From contig CAWJNF010000004.1 of assembly GCA_963844235.1 (NCBI GenBank), positions 868,001-932,000 on the forward strand: 64,000 nt of DNA, given 5' to 3'. Position numbers and translations under genes: made by a program. Source of the DNA: CAWJNF01 sp963844235 (GTDB taxonomy: Bacteria; Actinomycetota; Thermoleophilia; Gaiellales; Gaiellaceae). The notes under the pieces are model-generated. The model saw nothing but the letters and a program-made list of their open reading frames with translations. It had not been told where the DNA came from and made no database searches. This document shows, in pieces, positions 53,482-61,236 of this stretch. The number at the start of each line of letters is the position of its first letter. Position 1 is the stretch's first letter.

Positions 53482-55416
53482 ATGGAGCCCCGCAGCCGAT
53501 CGGACCGGGGCCCGCCTCGCGAGGCCCGCGATGATCCGCTCAGCCTCGACCCAGAGACGATGCGCGAGCTGGGCTACCGGACGGTGGACGCGCTCGTCGA
53601 CTGGCTGAGCGATCCGTCTGTGCCGGCTCTCGGCCCCGCGACCACCCTCCGGGAGCTCGACCGGGCGGCGGGGAGCCCGCCGGCGCAGGCTGAGGAGTTC
53701 GACGTCTTGCTCGAGCGGCTGTTCTCCGAGGTCGTGCCGCGCATGGCCCGCAACGACCACCCTCGGGCGTTCGCGTTCGTGCCCGGATGCGGGACATGGC
53801 CGGGGGCGCTCGCCGATCTCATCGCCAGCGCGCTGAACGTGGAGGCGAGCACGTGGCTGCTCGCAGCGGGGCCGATCGAGGTCGAGCTCGAGGTGCTCGG
53901 CTGGTTCAAGGAGTGGATCGGCTATCCGGCCTCGTCCTCCGGGATCCTCACGAGCGGCGGGTCGGCCGCCAACATGACGGCGATTGCGTGCGCGCGCGAG
54001 CGGGTCGCCGGCGGGATGTCGGACGACCTCGTCGTCTACGTGCCCGACCAGACCCATGCGTCGGTGGCTCGGGGGGCCCGGATTCTCGGCTTTCTCCCGC
54101 ATCAGGTGCGCGTGCTGCCGACCGACGAGCGCTTTCGGATCCGGCTCGACGCGCTCGCAGGGGCGATCGATCGGGACCTCGGGGCCGGCCGCCGTCCGCT
54201 GCTCGTGTCTGCGAACGCCGGTAGCACGAGCACCGGCTCCGTCGACCCGCTACCCGAGCTCGCCGCCCTGTGTCGCGATCGCGGTGTCTGGCTCCATGTC
54301 GACGGCGCGTACGGCGCGTTCGCCGTTCTCGCAGAACGAGGCGCGCAGCTTCTCGCGGGTCTCGAGCTTGCCGACTCCGTCACGCTCGACCCGCACAAGT
54401 GGCTGTTCCAGCCCTTCGAGTGCGGCTGCCTGCTCGTCCGCGAGGAGTCCGCCCTGTGCGAAGCCTTCGCCATCTCGCCCGACTACCTGAAGGACACGGA
54501 CTCCCGCGAGGTCAACCTCTACGACTACGGCCTGCAGCTGAGCCGCTCGTGGCGGGCGCTGAAGGTGTGGCTCTCGGTCCGTTTCTTTGGGCTCGACGCC
54601 TTCCGCGCGGCGATCGATCGCGGCATCGCCCTCGCGCGGCACGCCGAGCGCCGGATCGCGTCGAGCCCCGCCTTCGAGCTTCTCTCGCCCGCCTCGCTGG
54701 GCGTCGTCTGCTTCCGCCGGCGCTTCCCGGACCTGTCAGACGAGCTCGAGCTGGCCGGCCTGAACGCCCAGCTGAACGCGGCGATCAACGCGTCGGGCAC
54801 CGGCTTCCTCACGTCGACGCGCCTCCGGGGGAAGTACGCGCTGCGGCTCTGCATTCTCAACCACACCACGACGCAGGCCGACGTCGACGCCGTCCTCGAC
54901 TTCCTCGAGCGGGCGGAGCCCGAGCTGCCAGCTGACGACGCTCCTCTACCCCTCGGACGGGAGCTCGCGGTCAGGGAGAGTCGCCTCCGGCGGGGCACGC
55001 TCGACGCTGACGTCCTCCTCGACGTGCCGGTGCTCGCCTCGCTCGACGACGATGGACGCGCCGCGATCATCGAGATCGCCCGCGAGCTCGAGATCGCCCC
55101 GGGCGAGACCGTCGTGGAGCAGTGGGACAGCTCCCGCGACTTCTACATCGTGCTCGAAGGGCTCGTCGAGGTCGTCGACGGCGAGACGGGGCTCGCCGAG
55201 CTGCGACCACCTGGCGACCACTTCGGCGAGATCGCCGCCCTCGATTGGGCCTCGAGCTTCGGCTACGCGCGAACGGCATCGGTGGTCGCGCGACAGCCGA
55301 CGCGGCTTCTGGTCGTCCCGTTTCCCCACCTGAACGAGATCGGACTGCGGTTCCCCGCCGTCGAGCAGCGGCTCCGCCAGGCGGCGAACGAACGCCTCCA
55401 GCATCTGGCTCGTTGA
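53482..55416 (+). CDS. Group II PLP amino acid decarboxylase fused to a cyclic-nucleotide-binding domain
   Basis: 644 residues. Residues about 20-480 are an aromatic-L-amino-acid/glutamate-type decarboxylase: MRELGYRTVDALVDWLSD, ILTSGGSAANMTAIACARE, stacking His192 in QTHASVARGAR, Asp274 in LHVDGAYGAF and the PLP lysine Lys306 in LDPHKWLFQPFECGC. After a linker, residues about 510-630 form a CAP_ED/cNMP-binding barrel: VLLDVPVLASLDDDGR, GETVVEQWD, FYIVLEGLVEVVDG and a phosphate-binding cassette with F581-G-E583 and R597-T-A-S-V601. The expected contacts to the cyclic phosphate (Glu, Arg) are present. The fusion implies allosteric control of decarboxylation. The stop overlaps the TTG start of the MFS gene. 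The amino acid is not identifiable. Confidence 0.9.
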   Translation: MEPRSRSDRGPPREARDDPLSLDPETMRELGYRTVDALVDWLSDPSVPALGPATTLRELDRAAGSPPAQAEEFDVLLERLFSEVVPRMARNDHPRAFAFVPGCGTWPGALADLIASALNVEASTWLLAAGPIEVELEVLGWFKEWIGYPASSSGILTSGGSAANMTAIACARERVAGGMSDDLVVYVPDQTHASVARGARILGFLPHQVRVLPTDERFRIRLDALAGAIDRDLGAGRRPLLVSANAGSTSTGSVDPLPELAALCRDRGVWLHVDGAYGAFAVLAERGAQLLAGLELADSVTLDPHKWLFQPFECGCLLVREESALCEAFAISPDYLKDTDSREVNLYDYGLQLSRSWRALKVWLSVRFFGLDAFRAAIDRGIALARHAERRIASSPAFELLSPASLGVVCFRRRFPDLSDELELAGLNAQLNAAINASGTGFLTSTRLRGKYALRLCILNHTTTQADVDAVLDFLERAEPELPADDAPLPLGRELAVRESRLRRGTLDADVLLDVPVLASLDDDGRAAIIEIARELEIAPGETVVEQWDSSRDFYIVLEGLVEVVDGETGLAELRPPGDHFGEIAALDWASSFGYARTASVVARQPTRLLVVPFPHLNEIGLRFPAVEQRLRQAANERLQHLAR

Positions 55417-57056
55417 TCGGGCACGCTCGCCGCGTCCGCTCGGTCTTCGAAACGGTCTTCGAAAACGGCGATCTCCGCCGCGTTCAGCTCGCGTTCGCCG
55501 GCTTCAACGCCGCCGAGTATGGGGTCTGGGTCGCGATGCTCGTCTACGCGTACCAGCAAGGCGGGGCCACGACGGCCGGAGTCGTCGCGGTCGTGCAGCT
55601 GGTTCCGGCGGCCCTGTTCGCACCGTTCGCCGCCACCCTCGGCGACCGCTACGCGGCCGGCCGTGTGCTCACCTGGGGCTACCTCGCACAGGCGGCCGCG
55701 ATGGGCGCCACAGCCGCCGTGATCGTCGGCGGCGGCCCACCCGTCGCCGCCTACGCGTTCGCCGCCGTGGCGGCGACCGCCGTCACGATGACGCGACCGG
55801 CCCAGGCGGCCCTCGTCCCGTCGCTCGTTCGCGCGCCGGAGGAGCTCTGCGCCGCGAATGTCGTCTCGAGCTGGGTCGAGAGCGCCGGAATCCTCGTCGG
55901 CCCCGCGCTGGCCGGCGTCATCCTCGGCCTGTCGGACGCCGGTGCCGTGTTCGCAGTCTTCGCCGCGGTCGCGGCCCTGGCCGCGCTCCTCGTCATGCCG
56001 CTCGGCCGACGGCGATCGGTGCGGGTGGAGGAGGTGTCGAGCCCGCTCGACCAGGCGCTCGCCGGCTTTCGGACGCTGGCGCAGGAGCCCGAGCCGAGGG
56101 TGCTCGTCGTCGTGCTCGCCGCTCAGTTCGTCGTCATCGGGGCGCTGGACGTCCTCGCCGTCGCGTTCGCGGTCGACGTGCTCCGCATGGGCGAGTCCGG
56201 GGCCGGTTGGTTGATCACGGCGTTCGGGGCCGGTGGGCTCGTCGGAGGTGCGGTGACGGTCATGCTCGTGGGTCGGCCCCGCCTGGCGCCTCCGCTGGCG
56301 ATCGGCGCTTTCGCGTGGGGCGGCGCGTTCGTGCTCATCGGTCTCTTCCCATCGGTCGCTGTCGCTCTGCTTCTGCTCGTGGCGGCGGGGCTGAGCCGGA
56401 GCCTGGTCGATGTCGCCGGGCGCACGCTGCTCCAGCGGACGACGCGGGAGCTCGTCCTGTGCCGCGTGTTCGGGGTGCTCGAGGGCCTCTCGATGGCCGG
56501 TCTCGCGCTCGGCTCCATCGCCGCGTCGGCGCTGATCGCCTGGCTCTCCGAGGAGGAAGCCGTGGTTGCGACAGGACTCTTCCTCCCCGCGCTCGTCGTC
56601 CTGCTGGCCGGAAAGCTCCGCCGGATCGACCGCGCGGCAACCGTGCCGATCGTCGAGATCGCCCTTCTGCGAGCCGTGCCGATCTTCGCCCCCCTTTCCC
56701 CACCGGAGCTGGAGGCGGCCGCGCGGTCGCTCCTCTCGCTCTCGGCCGACCCCGGGACGGTCATCGTGCGGGAGGGAGACGTGGGCGACCGCTGGTACGT
56801 GATCGCCGACGGGGAGGTCGAGGTATGGAAGGACGGCGCGCTCCTGCAGACGCGGTCGCGCGGGGAAGGGTTCGGCGAGATCGCGCTGCTTCGGGACGTG
56901 AGACGCACGGCAACCGTGACGGCCCGGACGCGGTGCCGGCTCTTCGCGCTCGAGAGCGAGACGTTCGTCGCGGCAGTGACCGGCCACCCGCTCGCGCTTC
57001 AGGCCGCCGCCGAGGTCATCGACGCGCGGATGCCCGCCCTGGCGCCGGCCGATTAG
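55413..57056 (+). CDS. MFS transporter with C-terminal cyclic-nucleotide-binding domain
   Basis: 547 residues from a TTG start (TTGA overlap with the decarboxylase stop). Residues about 25-405 hold 10-12 hydrophobic helices of an MFS_3/EntS-like carrier, with TLGDRYAAGRVL between helices 2 and 3. Residues about 420-540 are a cNMP-binding domain: LRAVPIFAPLSPPELEAAAR, GTVIVREGDVGDRWYVIADG and a canonical cassette F487-G-E489-I-A-L-L with R497-R-T-A-T-V. Coupled to a decarboxylase bearing the same kind of domain, it probably exports the amine product or exchanges substrate and product. No other in-frame ATG precedes the first helix, supporting TTG. Confidence 0.9.
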   Translation: MIGHARRVRSVFETVFENGDLRRVQLAFAGFNAAEYGVWVAMLVYAYQQGGATTAGVVAVVQLVPAALFAPFAATLGDRYAAGRVLTWGYLAQAAAMGATAAVIVGGGPPVAAYAFAAVAATAVTMTRPAQAALVPSLVRAPEELCAANVVSSWVESAGILVGPALAGVILGLSDAGAVFAVFAAVAALAALLVMPLGRRRSVRVEEVSSPLDQALAGFRTLAQEPEPRVLVVVLAAQFVVIGALDVLAVAFAVDVLRMGESGAGWLITAFGAGGLVGGAVTVMLVGRPRLAPPLAIGAFAWGGAFVLIGLFPSVAVALLLLVAAGLSRSLVDVAGRTLLQRTTRELVLCRVFGVLEGLSMAGLALGSIAASALIAWLSEEEAVVATGLFLPALVVLLAGKLRRIDRAATVPIVEIALLRAVPIFAPLSPPELEAAARSLLSLSADPGTVIVREGDVGDRWYVIADGEVEVWKDGALLQTRSRGEGFGEIALLRDVRRTATVTARTRCRLFALESETFVAAVTGHPLALQAAAEVIDARMPALAPAD

Positions 57057-57132
57057 CAGCGCGCGCGAGGGCCGGCACCGTCCGCAACAGTGCGTTGCGC
57101 CTGGCTCCGGCCCCACGTGCGTCGCCTTCGTA

Positions 57133-57483
57133 TCAGCCGCCGATCTTCTTCCAGAAGTAGTAGTCGGCGGTGTAGGGAGCCTCGGCCGAGGTCCCTGCCG
57201 TGCCCGCGTTGCATTCGGCGTCGGCAGGGGCGAGGCCGCCCGTGGTTGCGATCCGTTGGATGAAGGTGGTGGCCGTGAGGCGTTCGCCCTTCGCTCCAGG
57301 CGCCGTCGATGCGGCCGACAGCAGCAGCCAGGGAATGGTGGTGGCGTCGACTGTCGCGCGGTCCACCACCTGGCCTACGACGACGCTGCCGTCCTTGGCC
57401 TGCCACGTCGGTCCGGCGAACGCCTGTGAGCCGGTAAAGCGTCGGTAGAAAGCGCGAGTGCGGGCGGCGGACTCGCCCGTTCG
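57133..57483 (-). pseudogene. C-terminal fragment of a DUF3455-family protein
   Basis: GPTWQAKDGSVVVGQVVDRA, IPWLLLSAAS, FIQRIATTGGLAPADAECNA and YTADYYFWKKIGG are the conserved parts of DUF3455, usually secreted proteins of about 180-200 residues. Here the frame has no start codon of its own: upstream it runs into the SDR gene (stop at 57486) in another frame. The N-terminal half including the signal peptide is missing. Likely a remnant left by a rearrangement. Confidence 0.75.
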
Positions 57484-57485
57484 AG

Positions 57486-58277
57486 CTACGGGAGCCGGCC
57501 GAGCCCCATCGCGTCGATGCCGCCGTCGACGAGAATCGTGGCGCCGCTGACGTATCCGCCGCCTGCTGAGGCCAGGAAGGCGATCAGCGAGCCGACCTCC
57601 TCGGGCAGGCCCAGGCGGCCGATGGGCACCTCGCGCTCCCACTCGGCGACCTGCTCCTCGCCGTAACCGTCGAGCCCCTCGGTGCGGATGACGCCCGGGG
57701 TAACTGTCACCGTGCGGATTCGGTGGCGGCCCCACTCGATCGCAAGCGTCCGGCCGAGGTTCTCGACGGCGGCGCGCGCGGCGGAAGCATGAGCCATGCC
57801 CGGGAGCGCACGCCGCGGGCTGAGGCCGATGAACACGATCAGCCCGCCGCGGGCCGGGATCATCGATCCGGTCGCCACCGCGCGCGTCAGGTACCAGACG
57901 GCGTCGACGTTGAGGCGCTGCACGGCACGCCAGCCGTTCGGCGAGATGTCCTCGGCCGGGGCGATGAACTGGCCGCCCGCATTGTTGACGAGCACGTCGA
58001 TCCGTTCGTAGCGCTCGAGCACGCCGGCGAGCAACGCGTCGACCTGCTCGGGCTCGCGCACGTCGGCGGGCAGAGCAAAGCAGGCGCCGCCGGCAGCCTC
58101 GATCGCGGTACGTGTTGCCTCGAGCGGCTCGGGACGGCGGCCGCAGATCGCCACTGCGGCGCCCGTGCGCGCGAGCTCGAGCGCGGTCGCCCGGCCGATT
58201 CCGGTGCCGCCCCCGGTGACGAGCGCGACCTTCCCTGCATTCGCGTCCGGGGCAAGGGGGGAGCGGAACTCGCTCAT
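57486..58277 (-). CDS. Short-chain dehydrogenase/reductase, lacking the usual Tyr-x3-Lys
   Basis: 263 residues. The NAD(P) motif is VTGGGTGIGRATALELA, with NNAGGQF at about 98-104 and a C-terminal GGYVSGATILVDGGIDAMG. The active-site stretch reads SPRRALPGMAHASAARAAVENL: by alignment of AAVENL the catalytic Tyr is Ala164 and the Lys is Arg168. Related to peroxisomal trans-2-enoyl-CoA/2,4-dienoyl-CoA reductases, where the catalytic set also differs. ATGA overlap with the flavoprotein upstream; same operon as the enoyl-CoA hydratase. Confidence 0.88.
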   Translation of the reverse strand: MSEFRSPLAPDANAGKVALVTGGGTGIGRATALELARTGAAVAICGRRPEPLEATRTAIEAAGGACFALPADVREPEQVDALLAGVLERYERIDVLVNNAGGQFIAPAEDISPNGWRAVQRLNVDAVWYLTRAVATGSMIPARGGLIVFIGLSPRRALPGMAHASAARAAVENLGRTLAIEWGRHRIRTVTVTPGVIRTEGLDGYGEEQVAEWEREVPIGRLGLPEEVGSLIAFLASAGGGYVSGATILVDGGIDAMGLGRLP

Positions 58278-60361
58278 CGCACCACTACCTCGGGCAGCGG
58301 GCGCTCGCGGAGGTAGGGCATTGGGGTCGCCGGGTCGACCGCGTCGATCTCGCGTGCGAGCCGGTGGCCGTCGAAGATGCAGTCCGCGATGAGCTGCGGG
58401 GCGACGCAGTCGCCGATGCGATAGAGGGCTTCGATCCCCTCGGCCTGCAGCGATTGCTCGTCTGCCTTGAGATCGAGGTAGAGCTGCTCGTTCGAGAGCC
58501 GCTGCGTGCACAGGACGACGGCGTCGACCTCGAACGCGAGCGGCTCCTCGAACTCGCCCAGGGCCTCGACGCGGCCGGTTGCAATCTGTGTCAGGAGCAC
58601 GGCCGCCCGCTGCCGGATGCCCGACTCGTGCATGCGCCGCCGAAGCAGATCCTGCTCGAGCGTCTCGTAGCAGAACGGGGCGATCTCGTGGTGACAGGTC
58701 GCGAGGTGTACCTCGTAGCCGTCGGCGGCGAGCTTCTCGGCCAGACCGGGCGCCATGAAGTAGCCGTCGCCGTCGTAGACGAGCACCCGCCGTCCCGGAA
58801 CCGGCTTCCCCTCGACAAGAATCTGCTCCGGGGTCAGGACATGCGGGAGCGTGACGTCGGCGCCGGCGATCGCCTCGTGGGTGACGCAGTTGAGACCGTC
58901 GGCGGCCCAGCGGGCCCCCGTCGCGATGATGACGATCTCGGCCCCGTACTCGCGCACCTCCTGCGGGCCGAGCCGCAGCTCCGTCATCACCTCGACGTTG
59001 CGCAGCTTGCCGAGCTGGATGAGACGCCAGTCGAGTACCCGCGCCCACTCTCCCCGGCCGGGCAGGCCCGGCACCCAGCGCATGATCCCGCCGATCTCCG
59101 GGCCCGCGTCGACGAGGTGCACGCGCCGGAAGCCGCGCTTCCCGAGCACGATCGCGCACTCCATGCCGGCGGGCCCGGCGCCGACGACGAGCACGTCCCG
59201 GTCGCGGTTCGGCGCCGGCTCGAAGCGCTCCGGATGCCAGCTCCGCCGGTACTCCTCGCCCGCGGTCGCGTTCTGCGTGCAGCCGATGTTGCCGCCGGGA
59301 TCCGATTTCGGGATGCAGATGTTGCAGCCGATGCACTCGCGGATCTCGTCGTAGCGACCGGCCTCGATCTTGGCGGGCAGGAACGGGTCGGCGATAGAAG
59401 GCCGGGCGGCGCCGATCACGTCCCAGACGCCGCTCGAGACGATCTCCGCCATCTGGTCCGGATTCGTGAGCCGGCCGACGCCCACGATCGGCTTCGCCGT
59501 CGCCTCCCGCGCCCGCGACGTCCAGGGCAGCTGCCAGCCGGCCGGGAAGAGGCTGGAGGCGCCCGAGTCCTTCGACCACTCGAGAGCGGAGCCCACGTTG
59601 ACGTCCCAGAGATCGACGAGGTGGTCGGCGAGCCGGATGAAGGCGAGTCCCTCGTCGAGCTCGACGCCGTACGGACCGAGCGCCTCGACCGCGATGCGGG
59701 CCGCGATGGCGCACTCCTCGCCGACCGCCTCGCGCACGACCTCGAGCGTCTCGAGCCAGAAGCGGGCGCGATTCTCGAGGCCGCCGCCGTACTCGTCGGT
59801 GCGCTTGTTGTAGTAGGGCGACAGGAACTGCATCGGCAGGTAGCTGTGGGCGCCGTACACGTAGACGATGTCGAAGCCGGCCGAGCGCGCCCGCCGCGCC
59901 GCCGCCGCCCAGTCGCCCTGCAGGCGGCGGATGTCCGACCTCTCCATCGCCTTCGGAACGACGAGGAGGTAGTCGGACATGAGCTGCGAGGGAGCCGGGG
60001 CCGGCAGGCGAGACTGGCGACGGGGCGAGTGGGCGCCCGAGTGGTGGAGCTCGCAGCCCGCCAGAGCGCCGTGCTCGTGGGCCAGGTCGCACGTGACGGC
60101 CAGCGCCCGCACGTCGTCGTCGTCCCAGAGCCGCGCAGAGATGAAGGGCGTCTCGTCGGAGTCGGGGCTGATCGCGCAGTACTCGGTGCAGACGGCGGCC
60201 CAGCCTCCCTCGGCCTTCATGGCCCGGAAGTGCGCCTGATGGAGCGGTTTCTCCGTGCCGAACCCGCAGCAGTGCGGCACCTGGTAGAAGCGGTTGCGCA
60301 GCGTCTTCGGCCCGATCCGGAGCGGCTCGAAGAGGCAGTCGTGGCGCGGATCGCGGGGCAT
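58274..60361 (-). CDS. Trimethylamine-dehydrogenase-family flavoprotein, copy 2
   Basis: 695 residues beginning MPRDPRHDCLFEPLRIGPKT, close to the start of trimethylamine dehydrogenase as I recall it. Cys31 in QVPHCCGFG is at the 6-S-cysteinyl-FMN position. Tyr61, Tyr169 and His172 (YVYGAHSYL), Trp262 and Asp265 match active-site positions; the third aromatic-cage Trp, which follows the cluster, is replaced (CIPKSD). The 4Fe-4S ligands Cys343, 346, 349 and 361 (CIGCNIC and IGCTQNATAG) are intact. The second domain has VLVVGAGPAGMECAI. Its operon partners (enoyl-CoA hydratase, SDR) leave open an unsaturated acyl-CoA role, but the sequence favours amine-type substrates. Very similar to copy 1 at 16575. 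Confidence 0.9.
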   Translation of the reverse strand: MPRDPRHDCLFEPLRIGPKTLRNRFYQVPHCCGFGTEKPLHQAHFRAMKAEGGWAAVCTEYCAISPDSDETPFISARLWDDDDVRALAVTCDLAHEHGALAGCELHHSGAHSPRRQSRLPAPAPSQLMSDYLLVVPKAMERSDIRRLQGDWAAAARRARSAGFDIVYVYGAHSYLPMQFLSPYYNKRTDEYGGGLENRARFWLETLEVVREAVGEECAIAARIAVEALGPYGVELDEGLAFIRLADHLVDLWDVNVGSALEWSKDSGASSLFPAGWQLPWTSRAREATAKPIVGVGRLTNPDQMAEIVSSGVWDVIGAARPSIADPFLPAKIEAGRYDEIRECIGCNICIPKSDPGGNIGCTQNATAGEEYRRSWHPERFEPAPNRDRDVLVVGAGPAGMECAIVLGKRGFRRVHLVDAGPEIGGIMRWVPGLPGRGEWARVLDWRLIQLGKLRNVEVMTELRLGPQEVREYGAEIVIIATGARWAADGLNCVTHEAIAGADVTLPHVLTPEQILVEGKPVPGRRVLVYDGDGYFMAPGLAEKLAADGYEVHLATCHHEIAPFCYETLEQDLLRRRMHESGIRQRAAVLLTQIATGRVEALGEFEEPLAFEVDAVVLCTQRLSNEQLYLDLKADEQSLQAEGIEALYRIGDCVAPQLIADCIFDGHRLAREIDAVDPATPMPYLRERPLPEVVVR

Positions 60362-60364
60362 GGC

Positions 60365-61171
60365 TCAGAGCTCGCCGTAGCGGCTGTCACGCCAGGCGAG
60401 AGCCGCCTTGAGCCCCTGCGTGCGAGCGATCTCGTTGAACTCGCGTGTCTCGGGCACGTCGACGGCGTTGATGATCGCCGAGAGGTCGAGGTTGGCGTGC
60501 ACCGCCTGCTGCAGGCCCATGGCCTCGTAGGCCCGCAGGAGGGCGATCTTCGTGAGCCGCAGGACGGGTAGCGGCGTCGGAGCGATCTTGCGCACGAGCT
60601 CGTTCACGGCGGCCTCGAGGTCGTCCGAGGGCACCACGCGGTTGACGAGGCCGACTCGCTCGGCCTCCGCCGCGTCGATGGCCTCGCCCGTGTAGAGGAG
60701 CTCGTTCGTCTTCTTCTCGCCGATCACGAACGGCATCAGCATGGTCACGGGGCACGAGCCGAAGCGGATCTCCGGCTCGCCGAAGCGGGCGTCCTCGGCG
60801 GCCACGACCATGTCGCACGCGAGGGCGAGGTCGCAGGCCCCTCCCAGGCACCAGCCGTGCACGGCCGCGATCGTCGGCTTCGGAAACGTGCGCAGCCGCA
60901 TCGTGACCGCCACGTCCTTCTCGAGCACCTCCCACCAGCCGTCGGCGCTGTCGACGCCGAAGTCCTGCCCGATGTCGAAGCCCGCCGAGAACGCCCGCCC
61001 GGCGCCGGTGAGCACGAGCAGCTTGACCTCGTCGTCGGCCTCGGCGCGCGCCATGCCGTCGTGAAGGCCGGTGACGATTGCCTCGCTCAGCGCGTTCAGC
61101 TTGTCGGGACGGTTGAGCGTGAGCCAGGCCGCTGGCCCTCGCAGCTCGTACAGGACGGCGTCATTCGTCAT
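60365..61171 (-). CDS. Enoyl-CoA hydratase/isomerase family protein
   Basis: 268 residues, crotonase fold: LTLNRPDKLNALSEAI, AFSAGFDIGQDFG, VHGWCLGGACDLALACDM and FGEPEIRFGSCP. It differs from the first copy (52646) in the GSCPVTMLMPF stretch where most hydratases have GxxPGxGG, so the second catalytic Glu is probably absent. ATG 61171 has GGAGAG upstream. Three bases separate it from the flavoprotein; operon hydratase-flavoprotein-SDR. Carnitinyl-CoA dehydratase-like function is conceivable beside amine enzymes but unproven. Confidence 0.88.
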   Translation of the reverse strand: MTNDAVLYELRGPAAWLTLNRPDKLNALSEAIVTGLHDGMARAEADDEVKLLVLTGAGRAFSAGFDIGQDFGVDSADGWWEVLEKDVAVTMRLRTFPKPTIAAVHGWCLGGACDLALACDMVVAAEDARFGEPEIRFGSCPVTMLMPFVIGEKKTNELLYTGEAIDAAEAERVGLVNRVVPSDDLEAAVNELVRKIAPTPLPVLRLTKIALLRAYEAMGLQQAVHANLDLSAIINAVDVPETREFNEIARTQGLKAALAWRDSRYGEL

Positions 61172-61236
61172 GCGAATCTCTCCACTTCCGTGACGACATT
61201 GGCTCGATTCGTGCATCTTCTGCGCGGATCCTCGCA

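Noticed and set aside
57133..57735. Complete 200-residue minus-strand gene
   Set aside because: Its first 84 codons overlap the SDR gene in another frame and are Arg/Gly-rich without homology; only the part after 57483 is DUF3455.
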